This document shows positions 8,066 to 16,430 of a stretch of 41,887 nucleotides of DNA, piece after piece (the first letter of the stretch is position 1; each line of letters opens with the position of its first letter). Below the pieces are notes generated by a model, which searched no databases, was not told the DNA's origin, and saw nothing but the letters and a program-made list of their open reading frames with translations. Made by a program: the position numbers and the translations under genes. Origin of the DNA: Patescibacteria group bacterium (lineage in GTDB: Bacteria; Patescibacteriota; Doudnabacteria; UBA920); assembly GCA_013387205.1 (NCBI GenBank), contig WARV01000014.1, positions 1 through 41,887 of the forward strand, read 5' to 3'.

Positions 8066-8167
8066 TCTGCGAATACCCCGAAGGGGTCCCTTTGGGACAT
8101 CCGAATTATCCGAATGAGTTGCGAATATAATATTCGGGTCATTCGGATATAATTCGTTGATTCGGAT
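8066..8167. repeat. CCCCGAAGGG element, copy 1
   Basis: Contains GAATACCCCGAAGGGG, then TCCCTTTGGGACATCC and GAATTATCCGAATG, with inverted partners (CATTCGGAT, GATTCGGATC) at its right end. Closely related copies lie at 15696-15808 and 23488-23572. Confidence 0.65.
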
Positions 8168-8170
8168 CGG

Positions 8171-8968
8171 TTACTTGACCACGAACACAAACTCCAGGTT
8201 ATTGAAATCAATAGGGCTAAGTAAAGTTGTCTTTTTAAAAAGGTCGTTTGGGGTTGAGACAACATCTCCCACTTCCCCGATAATGATATTTTTTGGAATT
8301 TTTTCATTTATCCCAGCGGTAACAACCAACCAGCCTTTTTCAACCGGGATGTTCTGCGATAACTGGTCCAAAATCAGCCCCGAACCGAAAGACCCCCTGA
8401 CTACAGCGTCAGTGCTTATTTTGCTTAACCGCGCATCTGTTGAAAACCTGGAACTGGTAACCAGCAAAACAGTGCTAGTGTTCCGGTTGGCGTATATAAC
8501 CTTTCCAATCAAATGGCCCTGGGAAATTACCGCCTGCCCCTCGATAACTCCATGTTCAGTGCCGCAATTAAGGACTACCGCATCGCTAATTTCAAAAGAG
8601 TTCTGGGCCAAAACAGAACAGGATATTAGAGACATTTCATTGCTTCTGGCAAAACCCAACTCATTGCGCAACGCTTCATTTTCCTTTTTTTCCTGTTCGT
8701 AACCAACCAGATCCTGCTGCAATTTTATTACCTTGCTGCTTAAGGCAACATTTTCTTTGGTGATTTTGCGCAACTGGTAAAGTGTCGTGAAAAAATTTTT
8801 TACCGGCAAGGTAACATGTTTTACAACATAAACAACCGGCCTTGGCGACTGCAAAACGGCATTTTTAATAGGTCCGATCCACCCTTTAACCTGGAGCACG
8901 ACGAAAATCGAAATTATCACAAGGCACAATGAAAATATTGCAAAAGTTTTTGTATATATAAAACGCAT
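8171..8968 (-). CDS. mreC: Rod shape-determining protein MreC
   Basis: A 265-residue bitopic protein. The ATG at 8968 is preferred over a TTG at 9001 that lies in a TGACAAAAATGACA repeat. One membrane helix (about 4-26) is followed by a coiled coil (LYQLRKITKENVALSSKVIKLQQDL). The periplasmic/extracytoplasmic double beta-barrel domain contains AVVLNCGTEHGVIEGQAVIS and GHLIGKVIYANRNTSTVLLVT, the standard MreC signature. It couples MreB filaments to PBP2. It lies 119 nt downstream of mreB. Confidence 0.95.
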   Translation of the reverse strand: MRFIYTKTFAIFSLCLVIISIFVVLQVKGWIGPIKNAVLQSPRPVVYVVKHVTLPVKNFFTTLYQLRKITKENVALSSKVIKLQQDLVGYEQEKKENEALRNELGFARSNEMSLISCSVLAQNSFEISDAVVLNCGTEHGVIEGQAVISQGHLIGKVIYANRNTSTVLLVTSSRFSTDARLSKISTDAVVRGSFGSGLILDQLSQNIPVEKGWLVVTAGINEKIPKNIIIGEVGDVVSTPNDLFKKTTLLSPIDFNNLEFVFVVK

Positions 8969-8975
8969 AAAAAAT

Positions 8976-9087
8976 ATTGACAAAAATGACATAAATGACA
9001 AAATTGAACAAAAATTACTGCCCCAATGGGGCCCTTTCAGGGCAGTATCATTTCCGTCGTTTTTATCATTTTTTTAATTTTTGTCAT
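8976..9087. repeat. Long inverted repeat between mreB and mreC
   Basis: Outer arms are built from GACAAAAATGACATAAATGAC units on the left and the complementary ATCATT/GTCATT units on the right. The centre is a hairpin with the arms ACTGCCC and GGGCAGT. The same T-rich GTCATT units occur at 118-158 and 11508-11545, both at gene boundaries. Confidence 0.6.
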
Positions 9088-10140
9088 TTACTTTGGTATC
9101 CCTGCGTATTCAGTGGGCACTAAAACGTCTTTTAGGCTTTCCAAATCCTCAACAATGACGCCCGTGCCCCGGACTACGCAAGTCAAAGGATCCTCGGCGA
9201 CAGTAATCGGCATTTGCGTTGTTTCGTGCACTAATTTATCCAGATTCCTAAGCAGCGCGCCGCCGCCTGCCAGGACAATTCCTTTGTGCATAATATCAGA
9301 AATTAATTCCGGCGGTATTTCTTCCACCACGCTTTTTATATTATTCACGATAACTTTTAGGCTGTGCATAAGCGCGTCCCTTACCTGCGAATCGGATATA
9401 GTAACTTCCTTGGGAAGACCCGACACCAAATCACGACCCCTCATTTGGGCATACATCGGTTCGCTCAGCGGGTAAGCGCTGCCGATTTGGATTTTTACGT
9501 CCTCAGCTGTCCGTACGCCTAGCAGCAAATTAAAATTCTCCCTCGCGTACTGGATGATGTTTTCGTTCATCTCATCGCCGGCAATGCGCAAAGATTTGGA
9601 AATTACCACGCCTCCCAAAGAGATTACCGCGATTTCCGTGGTGCCGCCGCCAATGTCCACAATCATGGAGCCTTGGGCGTCCTGCACGTTAAGGCGACTG
9701 CCGATTGCCGCCGCCATAGGTTCTTCGATTAAAAATGCCTGGGACGCGCCGGCATTGATTGCCGCGTCCTGCACTGCGCGCTTTTCCACCTCTGTCACGC
9801 CGGAAGGAATGCCAATAACCACCCGGGGACGCCTCAAAAAAGCGTAAGTTTGGGCGTGGACCTTATCGATAAAATACCTGAGCATTGCTTCGGTAATTTC
9901 AAAATCCGAAATGACTCCGTCCACGAGCGGACGAGTGGCGATAATGTGCGGCGGGGTGCGGCCGACCATTCTCCTGGCATCATTGCCAATTGCCAAAATC
10001 TGCTTGGTGCGGGAATTAACAGCAACCACGGACGGCTCGTTAATCACAATCCCCTTGTCTTTGACATAAACCAAGGTATTAGCAGTACCAAGGTCAATGC
10101 CTATATCTTTGGAAAATTTTTGATAAACTCTATGAAGCAT
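9088..10140 (-). CDS. mreB: Rod shape-determining actin homologue MreB
   Basis: A 350-residue actin-fold ATPase whose membrane-bound filaments guide the elongation machinery. The phosphate-1 loop IGIDLGTANTLVYVKDKG is at residues 13-30. Phosphate-2 is IVDIGGGTTEIAVISLGG, and the adenosine motif is GIVLAGGGALLRNLDKLV. The N-terminus MLHRVYQKFSKDIGIDLG fits the short amphipathic membrane helix seen in many MreB proteins. Full length with no odd residues. It heads the mreBCD-mrdA cluster on the minus strand. Confidence 0.98.
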   Translation of the reverse strand: MLHRVYQKFSKDIGIDLGTANTLVYVKDKGIVINEPSVVAVNSRTKQILAIGNDARRMVGRTPPHIIATRPLVDGVISDFEITEAMLRYFIDKVHAQTYAFLRRPRVVIGIPSGVTEVEKRAVQDAAINAGASQAFLIEEPMAAAIGSRLNVQDAQGSMIVDIGGGTTEIAVISLGGVVISKSLRIAGDEMNENIIQYARENFNLLLGVRTAEDVKIQIGSAYPLSEPMYAQMRGRDLVSGLPKEVTISDSQVRDALMHSLKVIVNNIKSVVEEIPPELISDIMHKGIVLAGGGALLRNLDKLVHETTQMPITVAEDPLTCVVRGTGVIVEDLESLKDVLVPTEYAGIPK

Positions 10141-10145
10141 AAAAA

Positions 10146-10274
10146 AATCCGAAATTCTAAGTTCGAAATCCTAAACAAATTCCAATATCTAAATCCAAAT
10201 ATTTAAACCCTAAGGTTTACTATTTAAGATTTAGAATTTAAATATTGTTTAGAACTTAGATATTAGGATTTAGG
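10146..10274. repeat. Degenerate AT-rich palindrome between proS and mreB
   Basis: AAATCCTAAACAAATT and neighbouring ATATCTAAATCC units on the left face ATATTGTTTAGAACTTAGATATTAGGATTTAGG on the right. The centre is AAACCCTAAGGTTTA. The whole gap is occupied by this self-complementary sequence. Confidence 0.55.
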
Positions 10275-10277
10275 ATT

Positions 10278-11504
10278 TTATTTTATAACTGACGATAATT
10301 CTTTTATTTTAACTAAACCGACCTCAACTTCTGACCTCTTTTTCACTTCAACACTCTCTTGCGCCAAAGTTTTCTCCGAAACCACGATTCTATAAGGAAT
10401 TCCTATTAAATCCGCGTCCGCAAACTTGACTCCCGGGCTTACATCCCTGTCATCATATAATACCTCAATTCCGGCCTTAAGTAAATCATTGTAGATAATT
10501 TCGGCTTTCTCTTGCGCGCCTTTAAAAGCCAATAAATGCACCTTAAACGGCGCCACGCTCTCCGGCCAAATTATACCCTTGCCATCATGAAATTTTTCAA
10601 CAATCACGCCCATAAGGCGGGACGTGCCAATACCATAACAACCCATTATAACGTCTTTCTTATTTCCTTCCGCATCCGTGTATGTTAGATTGAAAGCCGA
10701 AGAATATTTGGTTTTTAATGGAAATATATTGCCGACTTCAGATGCGACTGTTTCACGATATTTGTCAGAGCCGCACTTGGTGCATTTTACGCCTTCCTCA
10801 AATATTTCTTTGTTCTTTGCCAATCCGCACTTCTCGCAAATATAAATTGTATCCTCCCCGTTTCCTATTTCCACCTGGAACTCGTGGGAAAACTTGCTGA
10901 ATGTTCCGCCTGAAGCTTCGGTTAAAATCGCATCAAGTCCCAAACGCTTGAAAACGTTTTGGTATGCAGGGATGGCAATCGTGTCATAAAACTCAAGCAA
11001 ATCCTGTTCGTCTGCATGGAAGCTATACAAATCTTTCATCCTGAATTCGCGTCCGCGCAACAGGCCGGATTTCGCGCGTGGCTCATCCCTAAACTTTGTT
11101 TGGATCTGATAGACAGCCAATGGTAAATCTTTATACGAGTTGATAACCGGCAATGCGGCTGGGGTGACAATTTCTTCATGAGTCGGGCCGAGCGCGTATT
11201 CATTGCCGTGCTGGGATTTTATCTTGAAAAGAATATCAAGACCTTCCCACCTGCCAGTGGCCTGCCAGTTATCCTTGGGATGAAGCGATGGCATAAACAT
11301 TTCCTGGCCTCCTATTGCACCCATTTCTTCCCTGACGATATTTTCGATTTTTGACAAAACCTTCCAGCCCAAAGGCAAGTAAGAATAAACTCCTGCTAAA
11401 ACTTTTTGCACGAATCCGCCCTGCTCAAGCAAAATAGCATTTACAGATACATCTTCCGCAGGTTTCGTTTTACTGGTTTTTAAAAAGTATCGTGATTGTC
11501 GCAT
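10278..11504 (-). CDS. proS: Prolyl-tRNA synthetase, short form without editing insert
   Basis: A 408-residue class II aminoacyl-tRNA synthetase. The ATG at 11504 is preferred over a TTG 21 nt upstream in a GTCATT repeat. Motif 2 is FRDEPRAKSGLLRGREFRMKD and motif 3 is MGCYGIGTSRLMG. The C-terminal anticodon domain includes VLYDDRDVSPGVKFADADLIGIP. The large INS editing domain usual in bacterial ProRS (total about 570 aa) is missing. In its place is a small Cys4 zinc-ribbon-like segment (Cys223, Cys226, Cys241, Cys244). Mischarged Ala-tRNA-Pro would need another corrector. It follows rseP as in frr-...-rseP-proS clusters. Confidence 0.96.
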   Translation of the reverse strand: MRQSRYFLKTSKTKPAEDVSVNAILLEQGGFVQKVLAGVYSYLPLGWKVLSKIENIVREEMGAIGGQEMFMPSLHPKDNWQATGRWEGLDILFKIKSQHGNEYALGPTHEEIVTPAALPVINSYKDLPLAVYQIQTKFRDEPRAKSGLLRGREFRMKDLYSFHADEQDLLEFYDTIAIPAYQNVFKRLGLDAILTEASGGTFSKFSHEFQVEIGNGEDTIYICEKCGLAKNKEIFEEGVKCTKCGSDKYRETVASEVGNIFPLKTKYSSAFNLTYTDAEGNKKDVIMGCYGIGTSRLMGVIVEKFHDGKGIIWPESVAPFKVHLLAFKGAQEKAEIIYNDLLKAGIEVLYDDRDVSPGVKFADADLIGIPYRIVVSEKTLAQESVEVKKRSEVEVGLVKIKELSSVIK

Positions 11505-11671
11505 AATTTTTGTCATTTTTGTCAATTATGTCATTCCTGTCATTACCCTTATTATACCCTAAAATTACGATTTAAAAAAGCCGTTTTTTCCAAGGAAAAA
11601 CCGCCTTTTAAGGCGGCAGTAAAAATGTATTTAGAAATCTTTTTATCAAAAAGATGCGAAAGTATCTTTTT

Positions 11672-11713
11672 GCTTAGGACCGTTTTTAACGGCCGTTAAA
11701 AACGGTCCTAAGC
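11672..11713. repeat. Perfect 42-nt palindrome between rseP and proS
   Basis: The left arm starts GCTTAGGACCGTTTTTAACGG and the right arm is its exact complement, with no loop. A second hairpin lies just left of it (about 11578-11623), with CCGCC/GGCGG arms. Both lie downstream of rseP on the minus strand and may terminate its transcript, although they are also typical of the palindromes scattered through this genome. Confidence 0.75.
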
Positions 11714-11735
11714 CCGACGGTTTCAGGCAACCCCT

Positions 11736-12881
11736 TTAGCCACCAAAAATACGACTGATAATTCCCGTGCCTTTAATGTCTTTTACGGTCACGGCAAGCA
11801 TTAGTAGCAGCAAGAACAGAAACCCGGCGGTGTTAACCGCTTGTTCGATTTTTTGGTTGTTCTTCTTGCCACGTATTTTTTCAATAATCAAGAATAAAAT
11901 CCTGCCGCCGTCCAATGCCGGAAATGGCAAAATGTTTAGAATCGCCAAATTCAAAGACAAAAAAGCGGTGAACTGCAACAGATAAACAAACCCAAGCTGG
12001 CTGGCTTCGCCGGTTAATTGCGCGATTTTTATCGGCCCTCCCAAACTTGAAAGCCCGAGTTTGGAGGTTAATAAAACATACAGCCCGGTCACGATGTTAA
12101 AAATTTGGATGCCAACTGTCTTCACGCCTTCAATAGGAGCCCAGTACCAGGGCACGGAATACTTTCCGACATTAGCCAAAGCGATCCCGGTCGGTCCCTG
12201 CCCGGCTTCCGGGTTTTTTATGGAATTAACGTTTAACGTCAAAATTTCCCTGCCGCGCTTGATTTGGAATTCCATCAATTTGCCGGAATTGTTTTTGATA
12301 TAATCCCTGAGTTCATCAATATTGCCAAAAGCTTTGGTATCCACTTTAACCACTTGGTCGCCCGGCTTAATTCCGGCTTTGTCTGCCGGGTAATTCGGCA
12401 CGACTTCAATAATCGCGACATGGTTGTCTTTCAGCCTAGCATACGGAGGAAGCTGGTCGGAGCTGTCTACGGCAGCCGGCAATCCTATTGCCAGGCCGAT
12501 TGACGTTAAAACCAGGGCCAAAACCACATTCATAGTAACGCCGGCAATTAAAGTTACAAAGCGCGACTTAAAAGGCCGATTGATAAAGCTTCTTGGATCC
12601 TCCTCATGCTCATTGTTCTCGCCCGTTATTTTGACGAATCCGCCAAGCGGTATCCAGTTTATGGAATAAACAGTCTGATCATTATCAAGAGGCGCTTTAT
12701 GGAACCAAACGAATTTCCATTTGCCCCCGGTTTTCTGTATGCCTGCCAAGCGCGGAGGGAAACCAAACCCGAATTCTTCCACTTTCATCCCGCTTCTTTT
12801 TGCGGCGATAAAATGCCCTAGCTCGTGAACAAAGACAAGCAGCCCTAAAATGATTAAAAAAATGAGGATGGTAGTTAACAT
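11736..12881 (-). CDS. rseP: Site-2 intramembrane zinc metalloprotease
   Basis: A 381-residue RseP/RasP-type protease. The start is the ATG at 12881; the longer TTG reading passes through an AT-rich repeat. The zinc motif His19-Glu-Leu-Gly-His23 lies in the first membrane span (VFVHELGHFIAAKR). One PDZ domain (about 160-225, NYPADKAGIKPGDQVVKVDT) follows. The second active-site motif NILPFPALDGGR lies in the C-terminal half. It cleaves membrane-embedded regulators or signal remnants. It lies between frr and proS, but the uppS-cdsA-dxr genes that often intervene are absent. Confidence 0.96.
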   Translation of the reverse strand: MLTTILIFLIILGLLVFVHELGHFIAAKRSGMKVEEFGFGFPPRLAGIQKTGGKWKFVWFHKAPLDNDQTVYSINWIPLGGFVKITGENNEHEEDPRSFINRPFKSRFVTLIAGVTMNVVLALVLTSIGLAIGLPAAVDSSDQLPPYARLKDNHVAIIEVVPNYPADKAGIKPGDQVVKVDTKAFGNIDELRDYIKNNSGKLMEFQIKRGREILTLNVNSIKNPEAGQGPTGIALANVGKYSVPWYWAPIEGVKTVGIQIFNIVTGLYVLLTSKLGLSSLGGPIKIAQLTGEASQLGFVYLLQFTAFLSLNLAILNILPFPALDGGRILFLIIEKIRGKKNNQKIEQAVNTAGFLFLLLLMLAVTVKDIKGTGIISRIFGG

Positions 12882-12883
12882 AA

Positions 12884-13026
12884 TTACTAAAATTATTCTA
12901 ATTGCTCTAATTAGTCTAATTATTCTAAACAAATCCCAATTCCTAATTTCTAATTCCCGAAATTTTAGACATTGGGTAATTAAATATTATTTAGGTCAAT
13001 TAGGTTAATTAGAATAATTAGGTCAA
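12884..13026. repeat. TAATTAG-type palindromic element, copy 1
   Basis: Left arm units (ATTCTAATTGCTCTAATTAG, TCTAATTATTCTAAACAAATCCCAATT) face right arm units (ATTATTTAGGTCAATTAGG, TTAATTAGAATAATTAGGTC). A copy with a nearly identical right arm lies at 23937-24077. It fills the frr-rseP gap. Confidence 0.65.
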
Positions 13027-13029
13027 TTT

Positions 13030-13587
13030 CTATACTGTCATAACTTCTTCTTCCTTTGCTTCCGCGTGCTGTTTTATTTCATCGTTTAACTTGTCGACTT
13101 GCTCCTGCAGTTTTTTCTGCCCGTGGACCAAATCATCCTTGCTGATTTCCCCGTCGCTTTCCGCTTTCTTCATCTCTTTAATAACGTCTTCGCGCACGTT
13201 CCTAACGCCAATCCTGGCCTTTTCCGCAATCTGCCCCACCAGTTTTACCATTTCTTTCCTGCGCTCCTCGTTTAAAGGCGGCAGGGTGATTCTTATAACA
13301 TTTCCGTCGTTACTTGGGTTAAAACCCAAGTTCGCCATCTGGATGGCTTTTTCAATGGACTGGAGCTGGCTTTTATCCCAGGGAGAAATTGCCAAAGTGC
13401 GGGCATCACTGACTGTTACCGAAGCTACGTGCTCAATAGGCATCCTGGAGCCATAGCTTTCCACCTGCACGGTGTTTAAAAGTGCTGGATTCGCTCTTCC
13501 GGTCCTGACTCCGGAAAGCTCGTGGAGATAATGCTCGATTACTTTGTTAAAACCGTCTTTGTGGTTGCTCAAAATATTTTCTACCAT
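13030..13587 (-). CDS. frr: Ribosome recycling factor
   Basis: A 185-residue RRF, which with EF-G splits post-termination ribosomes. The typical signatures are LSGVRTGRANPALL, VTVSDARTLAISPWDKSQ, GLNPSNDGN-like GFNPSNDGNVIRITLPPLNEERRKE, and the helical tail RIGVRNVREDVIKEMKKAE. Complete and of normal length. It lies just downstream of the Asp-box protein gene (30-nt gap) and upstream of rseP. Confidence 0.98.
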   Translation of the reverse strand: MVENILSNHKDGFNKVIEHYLHELSGVRTGRANPALLNTVQVESYGSRMPIEHVASVTVSDARTLAISPWDKSQLQSIEKAIQMANLGFNPSNDGNVIRITLPPLNEERRKEMVKLVGQIAEKARIGVRNVREDVIKEMKKAESDGEISKDDLVHGQKKLQEQVDKLNDEIKQHAEAKEEEVMTV

Positions 13588-13617
13588 GTTTTTCCTTTAA
13601 TTTCTTAATTTCTAAAA

Positions 13618-14682
13618 TTACTGTTCAATGTATATGCCGCCGTAAACTATCTGCGGCAATTGGGGATCTATTAAAATATAATTGATAAATCCCCTTGTGG
13701 CAATACTCTGTGTTTGGAAAGTAGAACCCCCGTCCGTAGATTTATACATAGTGGGGCCGACGCTGGCAAATACTATATTACTGCTGTTTTTCGCTACGGT
13801 CACTGCCCTGGCATTACTGTCTTCAGGTTTAAGCGGCAGGCTCTGGGGCGCCCATGTTTTGCCTTCATCAGTCGTCTTATAAAGTCCCTTGCTGGTTGCT
13901 AAATAAATCAAACTAGAGGAAACACTGTCAACATAAGCCTGGTTGAAAGATTCAATGCTTGTAGCGGATGCGCTATACCAGCTGCCCGGGGCCATGGTTA
14001 AGCTTGATGTCAAATCCGAAAAGTTTTCCCCAAAATCATTAGACTTAGACAAACCCTTAGTCTTAAGCAGCACGTAGAATCCGTTATTGGTCCATGTAAT
14101 CCTATTAACCCTGCTGTCAAAATTTTTCGCCAGCTTCCAGGAAATTCCTCCGTCAGCGCTTTTAATGATTTCGCCCGAAGCAGTGCCAATTACCACCTGG
14201 TTAGGCTGGGTAGGGTTTATTGCCACTGCCCTGACAATATTATCGCCGCTGCCTTCGTTGTAAATTTCCTGCCAGGTCGCGCCCTTGTCAACGGTCTTTA
14301 GCACCTTGCCGAAGCTGCCGTAATATCCTGCCACATAAATTATTTTAGGATCCTGGGGATTTATGGCAAAATCATAGACCAGAATTTTTGAAAGGATTAT
14401 TTTCCAGCTGCCTGCGGAATCTTCGGATTTATACAAGCCGCCATTGTATGAACTGGCATAAACTGTTTCCCTGTTGGTTGGGTCAAAATCAAGCTTGGAG
14501 ATATTTAAACTGCTTATACTGCCGCTCTTGGTGTCTTTTAAGACGTTTGAAAACTGCCAATCCATACCTCCATTTACTGTCTTTATTACCCCTGCCGGGG
14601 ACGGCTTCTTAAACAAATTCAAGCTGCACGCTTGGGCAGTGAAAAGCACTGGCACTAATAAAATTATTAATTTTTGTTTCAT
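13618..14682 (-). CDS. Exported Asp-box beta-propeller protein (Ycf48/sortilin-like)
   Basis: A 354-residue secreted or lipid-anchored protein. The N-terminus MKQKLIILLVPVLFTAQAC is a signal peptide with a Cys at 19; the lipobox is imperfect (Gln at -2). Seven S/T-x-D-x-G-x-x-W/F Asp-box motifs recur about every 45-50 residues (for example TVDKGATW, SADGGISW, SNDFGENF, TTDEGKTW, STDGGSTF), as in Ycf48, sortilin and BNR-repeat propellers. Such propellers bind peptides or glycans, or assist assembly. No catalytic sialidase residues were recognised. The gene is in line with frr, 30 nt upstream of it. Confidence 0.82.
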   Translation of the reverse strand: MKQKLIILLVPVLFTAQACSLNLFKKPSPAGVIKTVNGGMDWQFSNVLKDTKSGSISSLNISKLDFDPTNRETVYASSYNGGLYKSEDSAGSWKIILSKILVYDFAINPQDPKIIYVAGYYGSFGKVLKTVDKGATWQEIYNEGSGDNIVRAVAINPTQPNQVVIGTASGEIIKSADGGISWKLAKNFDSRVNRITWTNNGFYVLLKTKGLSKSNDFGENFSDLTSSLTMAPGSWYSASATSIESFNQAYVDSVSSSLIYLATSKGLYKTTDEGKTWAPQSLPLKPEDSNARAVTVAKNSSNIVFASVGPTMYKSTDGGSTFQTQSIATRGFINYILIDPQLPQIVYGGIYIEQ

Positions 14683-14699
14683 AATCTTACTATTCTCTA

Positions 14700-14808
14700 C
14701 TAAATACTAATTGATACTAAATATACTAAATATCATCAAATATACTTAATTGATATCACTATTGGTATAAAGCTTTAGTATATTTCGTACATTTTAGTAT
14801 TTAGTAGA
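14700..14808. repeat. AT-rich palindromic gap
   Basis: CTAAATACTAATTGATACTAAATATACTAAATATC units on the left face GTATATTTCGTAC..TTTTAGTATTTAG on the right, around TTGATATCA. No gene is visible. It is similar in style to the other intergenic palindromes. Confidence 0.45.
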
Positions 14809-14812
14809 AGGT

Positions 14813-15649
14813 TTATATTTTTAAGAATAATCCCTGTAAAACCATTTTTTTATTTTTATTGATTTTTAGGTCATTGATTGAATTGGACAATGCGGTTAGA
14901 GAACTGAATTCGTCCGGATTTTCTCTAAGTTTTTGGGCCTGATAGCGGTACCAAACCAAAAATGTATTTTCAAGGCCTTCGTTTTCCGCGTCCGCAAAGT
15001 CACTAATGGCTAAAATCCTGTCCAAAAGCTTTCCGCGCTTTATCTCTTCCAGTTTTTCAATAATCTGTTCCTGCTGCCGGAAAAATTCCTTATCCCCCGC
15101 AAGCTTTTCCATCCTTTCAATCGAGCCGAAGCTTAAATTTAAAATCTTGTCAGAAATTTTTAAATTAGAAAGCTTCGCGTATTCCTTAAGCTGGTTTTGG
15201 GTCAAGGCGTTGAAATTCACGGTCACGCATCTGGAAAAAATCGTCTGGAGCGGCTTGCTCGCGGCTATCAAAATAATAATCGTGCTCGGACTTGGCTCTT
15301 CCAAAGTTTTCAGCAAAGCGTTACTGCTTTGCACGTTCAAGTTGTGGGCATTATTTATGATGGCAATTTTTTTCTTTGCCACAAAAGGCTTAAAGCCCAG
15401 ATTCGCAATAAATTCCCTAATTCCAGCAACAGAAGATTCGGGACCAGTATCGATAATGGAAAAATCCGGATGACTGCTTAACTTTTCCGTTTGCAAAATT
15501 TTCCCTGCAAATTCCAAAGCCAGGGCTTTTTTACCCGTGCCAGCAGGCCCTAAAAATAAGTAAGCGTGGGGCAAAACCTCTTCGCTTAATTGTTTTGATA
15601 AAATTTGTTTCGCTCTTTCGTGGCCAAAAGCCCGCCAACCGCTTTCCAT
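14813..15649 (-). CDS. holB: DNA polymerase III delta'-like clamp-loader ATPase
   Basis: A 278-residue AAA+ protein of the delta'/HolB type. The P-loop GPAGTGKK is at 34-41. LKTLEEPSPSTIIILIA is the delta' SRC-region lead-in, and SRCVTVNF follows. The zinc-binding Cys cluster of tau/gamma subunits is absent, consistent with delta' rather than DnaX. It helps load the beta clamp. It is slightly shorter than the E. coli protein (334 aa), as is usual in reduced genomes. It is on the same strand as the Asp-box gene but separated by a 130-nt palindromic gap. Confidence 0.85.
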   Translation of the reverse strand: MESGWRAFGHERAKQILSKQLSEEVLPHAYLFLGPAGTGKKALALEFAGKILQTEKLSSHPDFSIIDTGPESSVAGIREFIANLGFKPFVAKKKIAIINNAHNLNVQSSNALLKTLEEPSPSTIIILIAASKPLQTIFSRCVTVNFNALTQNQLKEYAKLSNLKISDKILNLSFGSIERMEKLAGDKEFFRQQEQIIEKLEEIKRGKLLDRILAISDFADAENEGLENTFLVWYRYQAQKLRENPDEFSSLTALSNSINDLKINKNKKMVLQGLFLKI

Positions 15650-15695
15650 ACCGTCAAAATCTTTTAATTTCTATTTTAATTATAACATAATTAGC

Positions 15696-15808
15696 AATCC
15701 GAATCTACGAATACCCCGAAGGGATCCCTTTGGGACATCCGAATTATCCGAATGGACTGCGAATGAAATTTTCGGAGCATTCGGATGGTAATTCGGGGAA
15801 TTCGGATT
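15696..15808. repeat. CCCCGAAGGG element, copy 2
   Basis: Shares GAATACCCCGAAGGG, TCCCTTTGGGACATCC and GAATTATCCGAATG with the copy at 8066-8167, in the same orientation, and has an inverted GAATTCGGATTA end. It separates the cupredoxin-like gene from holB. Confidence 0.7.
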
Positions 15809-15813
15809 ACTAT

Positions 15814-16368
15814 CTATTTACTAACATTCACCACTCCGGTAATGGATGGGTTTAAATGGTTATGATAGCCCCAAGTTCCTGCCTTGGCAAACTGGAACTG
15901 GAATTTGCCACCGGCGGGGATTGGCTCTTTGGCATCAAATTCCGGATAAGCCGTATGGGTCGGGTGCGGATCGGATGCGGGCCAAAAACTCTGCGAGCTG
16001 TTGTTTTTGAAAATAATAATATCGCCGACTTTTATATCAACGCTTTGAGGCGAAAATCTCGAACCATCAAAAACAACTTCTTTTACTAAAACATCCGGAC
16101 CAAACGCATCCCCTTCTCCCGAACTATAGGTCGCATGCGAAGATTTTGTCGTTGTCTTGGCTGCTGTTTTAGCCGCAGGAGCGGATGATGTTGCAGCGGG
16201 TGTGCCAGCTGCTGTTTTGGCGTTTTCGGAAATCTCTTTTTGGTTTTGGCTGTTTGAAGAAGATTCAACAGCCGGAGCCTTAGCAGGTTTTGAAGTTTTA
16301 CCGTAATAATAAATCCCTGCTACGGCAATCATGCAAACTATTATGATGACGTATGGTATTTTTTTCAT
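15814..16368 (-). CDS. Membrane-anchored cupredoxin-fold protein
   Basis: A 184-residue protein. It has an N-terminal membrane anchor (about 5-22) and an Ala/Lys/Thr/Ser-rich linker to about residue 85. The C-terminal cupredoxin-like beta sandwich contains VVFDGSRFSPQSVDIKVGDIIIFKNNS and AGTWGYHNHLNPSITG. In classical blue-copper proteins the last loop carries Cys, His and Met. Here those positions read Asn, Asn and Ile. Four other histidines (DPHPTHTAYP and GYHNHLNP) could form a different metal site. An extracytoplasmic redox or metal-binding role is likely, but a type 1 copper centre is not supported. Confidence 0.78.
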   Translation of the reverse strand: MKKIPYVIIIVCMIAVAGIYYYGKTSKPAKAPAVESSSNSQNQKEISENAKTAAGTPAATSSAPAAKTAAKTTTKSSHATYSSGEGDAFGPDVLVKEVVFDGSRFSPQSVDIKVGDIIIFKNNSSQSFWPASDPHPTHTAYPEFDAKEPIPAGGKFQFQFAKAGTWGYHNHLNPSITGVVNVSK

Positions 16369-16430
16369 AATTTTTGTATTAATGATTATTCTTAAAAGTG
16401 TTTTATTATAGTATAATTATATCATGTGAC

